Assembly (NCBI GenBank): GCA_016342355.1
Contig: JAEINP010000016.1
Coordinates: forward strand, 24,547 to 88,546
Source of the DNA: Desulfatibacillum sp.
Lineage (GTDB): Bacteria; Desulfobacterota; Desulfobacteria; Desulfobacterales; Desulfatibacillaceae
Direction of reading: 5' to 3'
DNA: 64,000 nt
In this document: piece after piece, positions 1 through 8,551 of the stretch
How positions within the stretch are numbered: the stretch's first letter is position 1
Layout of the letters: every line of letters begins with the position of its first letter
Notes under the pieces: generated by a model
The model's input: the letters and a program-made list of their open reading frames with translations, nothing else
Told to the model about the DNA's origin: nothing
Database searches by the model: none
Made by a program: the position numbers and the translations under genes

Positions 1-150
1 AAACACAAAGGGGCTGTCCAGAGTATTGGCATAGAGGATCAGGACAATGGCGACAAAAACCGTTCCTGTCAAAAGCATGCGAAGAAAAGCAGGCAGCTTG
101 GATGTATGGTTGGATGGGCCGGGGCCAATTTCAGACTGTTGGTTTTCCAT
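1..150 (-). CDS. Membrane protein N-terminus (partial, runs off the window)
   Basis: The first 50 codons of a minus-strand gene are present; the rest lies before base 1. The start ATG is at 150-148. After a hydrophilic stretch of about 19 residues there is one membrane segment (residues about 20-41), followed by LYANTLDSPFVF. That kind of sequence, a first membrane helix followed by YxNxLxxPFVF, is familiar from large membrane proteins that combine a mannosyltransferase-like core with C-terminal TPRs; this assignment is tentative. The start lies 26 bases past the end of the GT2 gene on the same strand, so the two are probably one operon acting in protein or envelope glycosylation. Confidence 0.6.
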   Translation of the reverse strand, partial: MENQQSEIGPGPSNHTSKLPAFLRMLLTGTVFVAIVLILYANTLDSPFVF

Positions 151-176
151 GACTGTCCTTACCGGGAACTGTGCGG

Positions 177-905
177 CTAAAAGGGATTTTTCCTTATTAC
201 TGCAAGGAAAATGGACAAAAACATCTTAAACACATAATAGACAGGGGCCATGCCCTTGTGCATGGACCGGTTGTCCGGGTTGGGATGCATGATAACAGGC
301 GCCTCCACAACCCGCAAGCCCGCACGGTGAAGCATGATAATGACGTCGGCGTCGGGAAAATCCGCGGGATAATGGGGGCTGGCGTAAAATTTTTCCATGG
401 CCGATCGGTTGAGAGCCTGAAATCCCGAAGTGGGGTCCGTAATTTTTTTCCCGAGGATTGCGGAAACCAGGACCCGAAAAATCATGACGCCTGCATAGCG
501 CAGCCAGGGCATGGAATAGGCTCTTTCCCCCAAAAATCGGGAGCCCAAAGCCACGTCAGCCTGATCGTCGAGCACCGGCTTCATAAGGGTTGACAGGCTT
601 AGGGGGTCGTGTTGGCCATCCCCGTCTATCTGGACTGCGTAGTCGAATCCGTGGGAAAGAGCGTACTTAAAACCCGCTTGCAGAGCGGCCCCGTAGCCCA
701 GATTGAACGGCAGGCGTATAACTTTGGCGCCCGCGTGGCTGGCTGCTTCGGCCGTGTTATCCGTGCTGCCGTCGTCAATCACCAGGGGCTGCACCCGGGG
801 AGAAGCTGCAACAATGCCTTGCACCACTCCGGCGATGTTATTCTGCTCATTATAGGCCGGAATGATTGCTATCACCCGGGGAGCTTTGGATTTTTCATCA
901 TGCAT
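177..905 (-). CDS. Family 2 glycosyltransferase, dolichyl-phosphate-mannose-synthase type
   Basis: This 242-residue protein is a complete GT-A fold transferase, which moves a sugar from an NDP-sugar to a membrane lipid or glycan. Visible motifs are IIPAYNE (14-20), VIDDGSTDN (42-50), the metal-binding IDGDGQHD (93-100), and GSRF (121-124) with DPTSGFQ (157-163), typical of the DPM1-like branch. The C-terminal 25 residues are hydrophobic and may sit in the membrane. The start ATG has no in-frame alternative just upstream, although its ribosome site is weak. It leads the minus-strand pair that continues into the truncated membrane protein at 1-150. The acceptor and sugar cannot be told from sequence. 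Confidence 0.88.
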   Translation of the reverse strand: MHDEKSKAPRVIAIIPAYNEQNNIAGVVQGIVAASPRVQPLVIDDGSTDNTAEAASHAGAKVIRLPFNLGYGAALQAGFKYALSHGFDYAVQIDGDGQHDPLSLSTLMKPVLDDQADVALGSRFLGERAYSMPWLRYAGVMIFRVLVSAILGKKITDPTSGFQALNRSAMEKFYASPHYPADFPDADVIIMLHRAGLRVVEAPVIMHPNPDNRSMHKGMAPVYYVFKMFLSIFLAVIRKNPF

Positions 906-1064
906 GGGGCTTATGCCGGAGTTTTCCTTGAGATATTCCTCAAACGGTATATTATGGCAATACTTTGATATTCAAGGGCTTAGAGAGTAAGCCGGGGTGC
1001 AAGGCCTGGAGGCTTATTCATATAATGCCCGAGGCCATTGGTCAAACGAATTAGGGGGGGGGAT

Positions 1065-1445
1065 ATGACACCGCGACAAAAAGTTTTTGCGCTCATCGTA
1101 TGTGTGGCTCTTTTCGGGATCATACTCGGCTTGGTGCACAAAAGAAAATTGCGCGAAGAATACGCATGGCTGTGGCTATTCACCAGCGCATCCTTATTTG
1201 TGCTTGTGCTCTGGTACGATCTTCTGATCTGGCTGACCGAACTCATCGGGGCGGTACTGCCTACCACCACCTTGTTTTTATTCGGCCTTTTATTTTTTGT
1301 GTTCATCACCCTGCATTTTTCGTTGAAGATTTCCCGGCTGACCACCCAGGTTAAAGATCTTGCCCAGGAGATGGCTCTTTTAGGGGAGGAAAACCGGGAG
1401 TTGAAAAAAGCCTTGCCCCATCAGGAAAACGAAAGCAGCCGGTAA
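1065..1445 (+). CDS. DUF2304 small membrane protein
   Basis: A 126-residue protein with three membrane helices (about 7-23, 37-57, 67-85) and a charged, probably coiled-coil tail (about 88-115). Length and the pattern of helix, EYAWLWL-type polar break, helix fit the DUF2304 family, which usually sits beside DPM-like glycosyltransferases and is thought to help with lipid-linked sugar transfer. I chose ATG 1065 (MTPRQK) over an upstream start because a purine-rich run (1052-1063) ends just before it. The next gene starts two bases after the stop, so it is the first gene of an operon with the two GT4 enzymes. Confidence 0.75.
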   Translation: MTPRQKVFALIVCVALFGIILGLVHKRKLREEYAWLWLFTSASLFVLVLWYDLLIWLTELIGAVLPTTTLFLFGLLFFVFITLHFSLKISRLTTQVKDLAQEMALLGEENRELKKALPHQENESSR

Positions 1446-1447
1446 TC

Positions 1448-2548
1448 ATGCGCATAGGGATCAACGCCATATTCCTGGCCCCTGGCAAAGGGGGCGGCAT
1501 GGAGCGCTACCTGTCCAACATGGTTCGGGCCATGGCTGAACAGGTTCCCCGGGGCAGTCTGGTTGCCTTTGGAAGCCGGGAAGGCCTGCCCTGCCTGGAA
1601 GGTATCGCGCCGGTGGTTGCCTCACCGGTTCCCGCCAGCCAAAGGTGGGCCAGGATCTTGTGGGAGCAGGTGGTTTTTCCCAAGGTGGCCCGGGAATGGA
1701 AATGCGACGTGATGATTTCGTTCGGCAACGTGTGCCCGGTTCGCCTGCCCTGCCCTTCTCTTGTAGTCATGCACGATCTGATTCCTTATACTCCCGCCCA
1801 CGGATTCTCCCCGTTGGAAAAAATGACAGCCAAATTCCTTTTCAGGATGACGGCTCTGGCTGCTGACGGGGTGGTCACGGTGTCCGGGTTTTCCAAAGGC
1901 CAAATTGTACAAATTCTGGAGATACCAGGCAATAAGGTTTCCGTTATACCCGGCGCCTGCGATCCTGTTTTTTTTCAGCAAAGGCAGAAAAAAGAGAACG
2001 GCAAACCCATTATCCTGGCCGGGGCAAGCGCCCTGCCCCACAAAAACCTGGAGGGATTGCTCAGGGCTTATCAAATTTTTGCGAACCATGAGCGCAAAAA
2101 TACGCCGCTCGTTATCACCCACACCCATGGGACCGACAAGGAAATCATGGACCGGGCGCATCAAATGGGCCTGGGCGGTAGGGTAACCACCACGGGAAGG
2201 ATTTCGGACCAGGAACTTGCATTCCTGTATCAAAGGGCGGCTGTGTTTGTTTGTCCGTCCGTGTACGAGGGTTTTGGCCTGCCTGTTTTGGAAGCCATGG
2301 CAAGCGGCGCGCCCGTGATAAGCAGCCAGGCGGCTTCTCTGCCCGAGGTTGCGGGGGGAAGCGCCTTGTTGGTCGATCCCCGCAACCCGGCCCAAATCGC
2401 CGGGGCCATGGGGCTTGTTCTGGAGGATCAGGATTTGCGCCGGAAATTATCCGCCATGGGCACGGAGCGGGCAAAGGAATTTTCCTGGGAAAAAAGCGCA
2501 GCAGCCCTGCTTGCCCTGGCTCGGAAAACTGCGGGTGACGATCAATGA
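1448..2548 (+). CDS. Family 4 glycosyltransferase (GT-B fold)
   Basis: A 366-residue glycosyltransferase. The N-terminal half begins MRIGINAIFL with a Gly-rich acceptor loop (GKGGGMERY, 13-21). The C-terminal half carries the nucleotide-sugar site: the EX7E motif is E274 to E282 within SVYEGFGLPVLEAMASG. It is the WbaZ/MtfB-like kind of GT4 used in O-antigen or extracellular polysaccharide assembly. The start is two bases after the DUF2304 stop, and the stop overlaps the start of the next GT4 gene by four bases (ATGA), so the three are translationally coupled. The sugar donor is unknown. Confidence 0.88.
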   Translation: MRIGINAIFLAPGKGGGMERYLSNMVRAMAEQVPRGSLVAFGSREGLPCLEGIAPVVASPVPASQRWARILWEQVVFPKVAREWKCDVMISFGNVCPVRLPCPSLVVMHDLIPYTPAHGFSPLEKMTAKFLFRMTALAADGVVTVSGFSKGQIVQILEIPGNKVSVIPGACDPVFFQQRQKKENGKPIILAGASALPHKNLEGLLRAYQIFANHERKNTPLVITHTHGTDKEIMDRAHQMGLGGRVTTTGRISDQELAFLYQRAAVFVCPSVYEGFGLPVLEAMASGAPVISSQAASLPEVAGGSALLVDPRNPAQIAGAMGLVLEDQDLRRKLSAMGTERAKEFSWEKSAAALLALARKTAGDDQ

Positions 2549-3690
2549 AAATCTGTTTTGTTGTGGAATATTACCCGCCCCATTTGGGGGGCGGCGAAAA
2601 CCTGTTCGCCAGCCTGGCTGAGGGCCTTGCGGAAAGAGGGCATGATTGCCGTGTGGTCACCTGCGGACTTCCCGGAGTTCCCCTGCGGGAAACCCGAAAC
2701 GGAGTAAAAATTCTTCGGGTGCGGGTTCCCAAATGGGGAGACCGGATGTGGTTCACCTTTTTGGGGCTGAAACAGGCCCTTAAAGCCGCCCGAAACGCAG
2801 ACATCATCCACACCACCACGTATAACGGGGCCTTTCCCGCCTGGATCGCGGGAAGAATTTGGGGAAAGCCCGTAGTCATTACGGCCCACGAGGTTTTGGG
2901 GCCTTTGTGGCATAGGTTGAAACTGCCTCCCGCCACAGCGTGGGCGGGCCATTTGGCGGAAAAGACGGTGTTGTCCCTGCCCTTTGATGGATATTCGTGC
3001 AATTCCCAAAGCACCCAAAAGGGCCTCACGCATTATGGAATTGGCAGGGACAGGAGCTTTTTAGCCTACCCTGCACCGGATTATGAAAAATTTTGTCCCT
3101 CCCCGGATAAACAGACGGACCGTGCGGCGTTAAGAAAAAAACTGGGATTGCCTGAATCGGCTTTTATTTATCTCTATTACGGCAGGCCCGGAATTTTAAA
3201 GGGAGTGAAAACCCTGGTGGACGCCGCGCCCATGGTGCGGGAGGCTGTGCCTGAATCCGTGCTGGTGATGGTGCTTTCGCGCAGGCCGTCCGGGGGATAC
3301 CGGCGTGTGGTGGAAAAAATCTCCCGGCTACCCGAGGGCGGCGTTATTCTGAAGGATTCGGTTCCAGGAAACGAACTCCCGGACTGGATTCAAGCAGCGG
3401 ACTGCGTGGTGGCGCCGTCCTTAAGCGAGGGGTTTGGATTCTGCTGCGCCGAAGCCTGCGCCATGGGCAAACCTGTAGTGGCGACCAGGGCGGGCTCCCT
3501 ACCCGAGGTGGCGGGAGGGCGGCATATCCTGGTGCAGCCGGGAAGCACCCAAGCGCTGGCCGAAGGGATTATCCTGGCGAGCCAGGGAAAGTGGAAACAA
3601 AAAGCCCGCAAGGCCTTCTCCCAAAACGAATTTGTGGAGAACCACCTGTGGGCTTATGAAAGGCTGCTTGCAAGAAACCCTGCGGATTAG
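2545..3690 (+). CDS. Family 4 glycosyltransferase (GT-B fold)
   Basis: A 381-residue GT4 enzyme. It has the N-terminal start MKICFVVEYYPPHLGGGE typical of the family, and the donor-site EX7E motif at E295-E303 in SLSEGFGFCCAEACAMGKP. FLAYPAPDYEKFCP (172-185) and YYGRPGILKGVKTL (211-224) mark the domain junction. It overlaps the preceding GT4 by four bases and ends the DUF2304-GT4-GT4 operon; the next gene is convergent and stops three bases away. The two GT4 genes are not close copies of each other, which suggests two different sugars added in sequence. Confidence 0.88.
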   Translation: MKICFVVEYYPPHLGGGENLFASLAEGLAERGHDCRVVTCGLPGVPLRETRNGVKILRVRVPKWGDRMWFTFLGLKQALKAARNADIIHTTTYNGAFPAWIAGRIWGKPVVITAHEVLGPLWHRLKLPPATAWAGHLAEKTVLSLPFDGYSCNSQSTQKGLTHYGIGRDRSFLAYPAPDYEKFCPSPDKQTDRAALRKKLGLPESAFIYLYYGRPGILKGVKTLVDAAPMVREAVPESVLVMVLSRRPSGGYRRVVEKISRLPEGGVILKDSVPGNELPDWIQAADCVVAPSLSEGFGFCCAEACAMGKPVVATRAGSLPEVAGGRHILVQPGSTQALAEGIILASQGKWKQKARKAFSQNEFVENHLWAYERLLARNPAD

Positions 3691-3692
3691 GC

Positions 3693-4460
3693 CTATACCG
3701 CTGCCTCGTCCAGGGCTATCGACTGACCGTTTCCGCTCCACAGACAATCGTGGATGCACACAAGCGGACCTACGGCGATGCTTCCCGCCAATAACATGCC
3801 CATAAGGGTGATTCCCGCCTGGGGGAGTGCAATAGCCAGAACTCCGGTCAGCACTATTATTCCAAGCACAGCAGGGAGTGTCTTCGTGTTAAAAACTGGA
3901 TTGAATCCCTCGTACAGAGTGTTGTGGAACAGGAAGATAAACACAACAGCCATGACAGCCCCGCCTGCCCAAACTACGGCGAAGGCGTGGGGGTAGGTCA
4001 GAACTCCTGCATTGAAAGGGCCTTGGACAAAAAGCGCAAAAAACGCCTTGGCCCCCGGCCATTGCATGGTTGTGATGGCTTTGAAAATGGGCGGAATAGC
4101 CATGATAACGGTCCAGGTCGTGAGCATGAATACCCAAAGCCAGTTGATCCACGATCCAGCTACTCCGGCAAGGCCAGCCAGGAATCCGTCCGTGGCTGTT
4201 CCTGCAAAGTTTTTCTTTTTGGTCCGGGCCGAAAGCAAGCCCGTGGCAACACCAATCACACAACCGAAAACCGTGATGAACATGAGGGTCACGCGCAGGT
4301 CAAATGGGTTTACCATTAAGGCGCCCATGCCTCCATCCACTTCGCTTGCCAGATAATACAAGCTGAAAATCCATGTTACAGCGTAGGCTGCACAGGTACC
4401 CAAAACAAACTTTATTGGCGAAGCAAATGGTTCGGTGACGATGTTTTTCCCTTGGCTCAT
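3693..4460 (-). CDS. Integral membrane protein of unknown family
   Basis: A 255-residue hydrophobic protein with about six membrane segments (around 17-38, 55-76, 90-118, 130-150, 157-180, 195-235). A strong purine-rich ribosome site (AGGGGGGA) precedes the ATG. I see no catalytic motif. The helix pattern with FNPVFNTKTLPAVLG near the end recalls Yip1-like membrane proteins, but not strongly enough to name it. It is convergent with the GT4 operon and transcribed away from the acyltransferase-like gene at 4754, so it forms its own unit. Confidence 0.7.
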   Translation of the reverse strand: MSQGKNIVTEPFASPIKFVLGTCAAYAVTWIFSLYYLASEVDGGMGALMVNPFDLRVTLMFITVFGCVIGVATGLLSARTKKKNFAGTATDGFLAGLAGVAGSWINWLWVFMLTTWTVIMAIPPIFKAITTMQWPGAKAFFALFVQGPFNAGVLTYPHAFAVVWAGGAVMAVVFIFLFHNTLYEGFNPVFNTKTLPAVLGIIVLTGVLAIALPQAGITLMGMLLAGSIAVGPLVCIHDCLWSGNGQSIALDEAAV

Positions 4461-4753
4461 AATCCCCCCTGCACTACGGCATCGGTACGTATTGGTAAAA
4501 ATTCATTGGATGTGAGTTATCCCGGCAGACATGGCAAGGCGCTTTGCCGGACGGTGCGAAATTTATCAGTCGGGCGCGGCTCTGTCAATGATTTTCGGGG
4601 CCTGTACGCTATTGGCCGTTCTTCTGCCCGGATTGTTTTTTTCAACGGTCGGGGGATTTTTAAGCCTTTTGTCTTGGAGAATCCCGAACCGCTGTGGTAT
4701 CCTTTCAGACAGGTCTACGCGCATGGTGCGCCCATATTAAGGAGGAGAATATT

Positions 4754-5581
4754 TTGCCCGCCGTTATCAAGGAAAATGACTTTTTGATGGAAGAGGAAAT
4801 GGACGAAGATACACAAGTTGGAGAAGGCATTGTAATAAAATCCACCGAACCCCTTTACACCCTGTTCCTCCAGCACATGGTCAAGAGCTACCAGGTTTAC
4901 AACGCCAGGACCATTCTGCCGGAAAAGGGCCGTCCCCTGGTTGTCATAGCCGCCCACGGCCCCCTGTGGGCCCCTACCCCCATCATGTTTATCCTTAGCA
5001 AATATTTCGTGGAAAGCGGCTACGGGGATCTGGTGGCAAGTTTTTACCCCCACCCCCTGCTCATGAAGGTTCCGGGCATGAAGGCCATTTTCGGCAGGCT
5101 GGGTGTCCCCACCAAGGTGTATGACCTCAAGGGGCTTGTGGAACGCCTGCAGGACGGCAGAATTCATATCACGGGCACGGCGCCCGAGGGGATTTATTGC
5201 AATTTCCAATGGGAAAACTACGTGGGGCCCTATGACAACGCGGGGATGGTGGCCGCGGCGGTGTTGACCGACGCCAAGCTGGTGTTGCTGGCTCACCAGG
5301 GTGGGGATGCCTGGAATTTCCAGGCCAACCTGCCGTTCGGCTGGTCCCTGCCGATTCCCGGCAGACTGAGAGGCCTGAACATTCCCATCGGGCCTGTGAA
5401 GAAGATTGACAGATACGCCGTGCTGGCCAAACGGTATCGTCCGGCGCTGAAAAAACGGGAGCTGGAAAACAAATCACCCAAGGAAAGAAAACTCCTCATC
5501 GGCCTGGAGGTGGAAAAAATCCGCACCCACCTAAATCTCATGACCGAGGACCTGCACAAGCGGGAAGCAAAGAAGAAATAA
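4754..5581 (+). CDS. LPLAT-superfamily acyltransferase-like protein
   Basis: I placed the start at TTG 4754 because AAGGAGGAG (4739-4747) lies just upstream; the 275-residue product begins MPAVIKEND. VVIAAHGPLWAPTPI (63-77) stands where acyltransferases of the PlsC superfamily carry HxxxxD. ITGTAPEGIYCNF (139-151) stands where they carry FPEGTR, and NIPIGPVKKIDRYAV (209-223) resembles the later block. It therefore looks like a divergent glycerolipid or lipid acyltransferase. The aspartate of HxxxxD is not at the usual place, so activity is uncertain. The gene stands alone and ends in a strong hairpin terminator shared with pckA. Confidence 0.6.
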   Translation: MPAVIKENDFLMEEEMDEDTQVGEGIVIKSTEPLYTLFLQHMVKSYQVYNARTILPEKGRPLVVIAAHGPLWAPTPIMFILSKYFVESGYGDLVASFYPHPLLMKVPGMKAIFGRLGVPTKVYDLKGLVERLQDGRIHITGTAPEGIYCNFQWENYVGPYDNAGMVAAAVLTDAKLVLLAHQGGDAWNFQANLPFGWSLPIPGRLRGLNIPIGPVKKIDRYAVLAKRYRPALKKRELENKSPKERKLLIGLEVEKIRTHLNLMTEDLHKREAKKK

Positions 5582-5654
5582 AATCCAAAACAATTTGATT
5601 TTGCTGGGTTTCGTCGCCCTTCCCAACCTGCAGAAATATTGGCCGGATAGAACC

Positions 5655-5692
5655 AAGGAGAGCCCCATAAAAACGAGGCTCTCCTTTTGTAT
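5655..5692 (+). terminator. Hairpin terminator between convergent genes
   Basis: A perfect 10-bp stem, AAGGAGAGCC (5655-5664) with GGCTCTCCTT (5677-5686), and a 12-base loop are followed by a T-rich run on the plus strand. It lies between the acyltransferase-like gene and the end of pckA and probably stops plus-strand transcription. Confidence 0.8.
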
Positions 5693-5693
5693 T

Positions 5694-7283
5694 TTATAGC
5701 ACGGCTTTTACGTCGTCATGGACTTTGGCGGCGAATTGTTGAAAGTTTTTCTTGAAATCCTCCACCAGTTTTTGGGCTCTTTTGTCGTACTCCGCAGGAT
5801 CTTTGGCCTGATTCCTTGGGTTCAGAATACCCTCGGGCACGCCCGGGCAGGACAGGGGAACCTGAAAGTTGAACAAGGGGTCCATACGGTATTCCACATT
5901 GTCCAATTCGCCGGTCAGGGCGGCCTTGACCAACGCCCGGCTGTACTTGATGGAAATCCGGTCGGCGTTTACGGCAGGCTCTCCGGCCCACCCCGTATTT
6001 AACAACCAGCATTTCACATCGTGCTCCAGGACCTTTTTCCGCAGGAGATCCGCGTATACATGGGGTTCCAAAGCCATGAACGGGGCGCCGAAACAGGTGC
6101 TGAACGTGGCCTTGGGCTCGCTGATCCCCGCTTCGGTGCCCGCCACCTTGGCGGTGTAACCCGAGAGGAAATGGTACTCGGCCTGGGCTGCCGTGAGCCG
6201 TGCAAGGGGCGGCATGACGCCGAAAGCGTCGCAGGTGAGCATGACAATATTTTTCGGGTGCCCGCAAAAGCCTTCGCGCATGGCGCTGGGAATATGGGCG
6301 ATGGGATAGGCGGCCCGGGTGTTTTCCGTCAGGCTGTCGTCATTCAGGTCCACCCTGCGTGTCTGGAGGTTGATGCCCACGTTTTCCAGGACGGTTCCGA
6401 ATTTACGGGTGCATTCATAGATTTCCGGCTCCGCTTCTTTGGAAAGGCGGATGACCTTGGCGTAGCACCCTCCCTCAAAGTTAAAAAGCCCCCGATCGCT
6501 CCACCCATGTTCGTCGTCGCCAATGAGCATGCGTTCCGGGTCTGCGGAGAGGGTGGTTTTTCCAGTGCCGGACAGGCCGAAGAAGACAGCGGGATCGTTC
6601 TCCTTGCCCACATTGACGGAGCAATGCATGGAAAGCACCTCCCTCTGGGGCAGAAGATAATTCATGAGGGTGAAGATGGATTTCTTGATTTCTCCGGCAT
6701 AGGCTGTGCCGCCTATGAGAATGAGCTTTTTGCCCAGGTTGACGATGATGAAGGCCTCTGAGTAAGTGCCGTCCATCTCAGGCATGGCCTGGAACCGAGG
6801 CACATTGAGGATGGTGAACTCTGGGATGAGATTATCCAATTCCTCCTGGTTCCTTGCCTGGACAAAAAGATTCCGGGCGAAAAGGTTGTGCCATGCGGTT
6901 TCCGTGATTACTCTAATTGGAACCCGGAATTCCGGGTCCTGGCCTGCGAAGCAGTCCTGGACAAAGAGGTCCTTGCCCTGGACATAGGCCATGAGACGGT
7001 GGAGCAGGATGTTGAATTTTTCCTCGGAGAGGCTTTTGTTCACATCGCCCCACCAAAGTTGGTCCTGACTGGAAGGCTCCCGGACCATGAATTTATCGTG
7101 GGGAGAGCGGCCTGTATGCTGGCCGGTGCGCACCACAATGGGACCCAGGTGAGCCACGACGCCTTCCCGTCTTTTTATGGCTTCTTCGTAAAGACCGGGC
7201 GTGGACAGATTCCAGTAGACCTGTCCCAGGTTTTTCAGGCCCAGGGCCTTAAGATCCTGTTTATGTTTTTCTTCCGGGGACAT
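5694..7283 (-). CDS. pckA: Phosphoenolpyruvate carboxykinase (ATP)
   Basis: PckA interconverts oxaloacetate plus ATP with PEP, CO2 and ADP in the cytoplasm, linking C4 acids to gluconeogenesis. The 529-residue length fits the ATP-dependent family. Key sites are visible: substrate arginine in TGQHTGRSP (53-61), P-loop GLSGTGKTTLS (236-246), and the family signature LIGDDEHGWSDRG (253-265) followed by FNFEGGCYAKV. The start ATG at 7283 follows a consensus AAGGAGG (7291-7297). The open frame runs 64 codons further upstream, but that part is hydrophobic and unlike the family. The neighbouring 2-oxoacid oxidoreductase operon points to joint control of carbon flow around the TCA intermediates. Confidence 0.97.
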   Translation of the reverse strand: MSPEEKHKQDLKALGLKNLGQVYWNLSTPGLYEEAIKRREGVVAHLGPIVVRTGQHTGRSPHDKFMVREPSSQDQLWWGDVNKSLSEEKFNILLHRLMAYVQGKDLFVQDCFAGQDPEFRVPIRVITETAWHNLFARNLFVQARNQEELDNLIPEFTILNVPRFQAMPEMDGTYSEAFIIVNLGKKLILIGGTAYAGEIKKSIFTLMNYLLPQREVLSMHCSVNVGKENDPAVFFGLSGTGKTTLSADPERMLIGDDEHGWSDRGLFNFEGGCYAKVIRLSKEAEPEIYECTRKFGTVLENVGINLQTRRVDLNDDSLTENTRAAYPIAHIPSAMREGFCGHPKNIVMLTCDAFGVMPPLARLTAAQAEYHFLSGYTAKVAGTEAGISEPKATFSTCFGAPFMALEPHVYADLLRKKVLEHDVKCWLLNTGWAGEPAVNADRISIKYSRALVKAALTGELDNVEYRMDPLFNFQVPLSCPGVPEGILNPRNQAKDPAEYDKRAQKLVEDFKKNFQQFAAKVHDDVKAVL

Positions 7284-7559
7284 GGTTTTACCTCCTTGGA
7301 GAAAAGAATTGTTCGTCATTACCAAACACCGGAATGTGACAGCACGCCAAATTCCGGACAGGGGCCGCATGTGTCCGCAAAAAACGGTTAAAACCAACAA
7401 AACCAAACAAATATAAGGCGTTATTTTGGTTTTTAAACCGGTACATGTCCAACGGAAAAACAAAAAGCTTGACAACGAGGCGCTAAGGCTAAAAACTGGT
7501 GCACTTTACGTGCCACAAACGTCCGCCCACACCAGGCAGACATGGCCGGGAGATTATTT

Positions 7560-8261
7560 ATGGAGTACAGTCAAAGTTTGCTGATAATAACAGGTTCCTA
7601 CGGCAGTGGCAAGACGGAATACGCCGTAAATCTGGCGGTTGAAAAACACCAGGGAGGGGCCCCATGCACCTTGGTGGACCTGGATGTGGTCAATCCCTAT
7701 TTCCGCAGCAGGGATGTGAGGGATATGTTCACTAGTATGGGCATGGAAGTGGTGGCGCCCGAAGGGACTTATTCCCATGCGGACCTGCCCATGATCTCCC
7801 CCCGCGTAAAGGGGGCTATCACTCGAACGGATCGGACCGTCATCCTGGATGTGGGGGGCGATCCCGCAGGCGCCCGGGTATTGGGAAGGTTTTCCCGGGC
7901 CATCCTGGACAGGGACTACTCCATGACCCTGATCGTAAACACCCGGCGTCCTGAAACCGAAGACCTGGACAAGGTGTTGAAAATGGCGGCCATGATCCAA
8001 GGCGCCTCGGGCCTGAAGATTGGGGAACTGGTGGCCAATTCCCACCTTATGGAATTTACGGACACCGAGGTGGTGGCAGAGGGAATTGCCGTGGCAAAAG
8101 AAGCCGCCCGGGAGCTGGATGTGGAATTTTCCCGGTATTGCGTATTGGAAGACCACCTGGACAGTGTGGATACCGCCTCTCTGGACGCGGAATTGGTGGT
8201 ATTGAAGAAATTCATGAAAAAGCCGTGGGAACCCGGATGCCAAACAGCCTGGCGCTGCTAA
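7560..8261 (+). CDS. P-loop ATPase linked to the 2-oxoacid oxidoreductase operon
   Basis: A 233-residue P-loop NTPase of the MinD/CobB-like (SIMIBI) type. Walker A is GSYGSGKTE (12-20); TLVDLDVVNPYFRSRD gives the following switch region, and VILDVGGDPAGARVLG looks like Walker B. I prefer ATG 7560 over 7542 because GGGAG lies eight bases before it. It is the first gene of the operon with korDABC, 65 bases before the ferredoxin. I infer a role in cofactor loading, assembly or regulation of the enzyme complex; its exact function is not known to me. Confidence 0.7.
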   Translation: MEYSQSLLIITGSYGSGKTEYAVNLAVEKHQGGAPCTLVDLDVVNPYFRSRDVRDMFTSMGMEVVAPEGTYSHADLPMISPRVKGAITRTDRTVILDVGGDPAGARVLGRFSRAILDRDYSMTLIVNTRRPETEDLDKVLKMAAMIQGASGLKIGELVANSHLMEFTDTEVVAEGIAVAKEAARELDVEFSRYCVLEDHLDSVDTASLDAELVVLKKFMKKPWEPGCQTAWRC

Positions 8262-8326
8262 GCAAGAGGGCTTCGGATACCCGGCGCAATTACTTTTATT
8301 CGGACCGAAGGCTAGGAGACTTTTAG

Positions 8327-8530
8327 ATGGCAAGGATGACTGTTAACGAGTTCTATTGCAAAGGGTGTGGTTTGTGTATTGAAGCCTGCCCCAAGAAGAT
8401 TATTGAACTTGCCTCGCACCTGAACGAAGCAGGGTACCACCCTGCGTTTTGCGTGAGCCAGGACGAGTGCAACGCCTGCACCCTTTGTTACGTGACCTGC
8501 CCTGACGGGGCCATCACCATTGAAAAATAG
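8327..8530 (+). CDS. korD: 2-oxoacid:ferredoxin oxidoreductase delta subunit (2x4Fe-4S ferredoxin)
   Basis: This 67-residue protein has two 4Fe-4S motifs of the form CxxCxxCxxxCP: CKGCGLCIEACP (10-21) and CNACTLCYVTCP (47-58). It passes electrons from the alpha/beta catalytic subunits to free ferredoxin. A TAGGAGA ribosome site precedes ATG 8327; ATG 8336 is a second possibility. The order delta-alpha-beta-gamma that follows is that of KorDABC/OorDABC-type enzymes. Confidence 0.9.
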   Translation: MARMTVNEFYCKGCGLCIEACPKKIIELASHLNEAGYHPAFCVSQDECNACTLCYVTCPDGAITIEK

Positions 8531-8551
8531 CTGGCGAGGAGTTTGACTAAA

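Noticed and set aside
7284..7475. A 64-residue N-terminal extension of PEP carboxykinase
   Set aside because: A consensus ribosome site precedes ATG 7283, the product then has family length, and the extension is unlike PckA.
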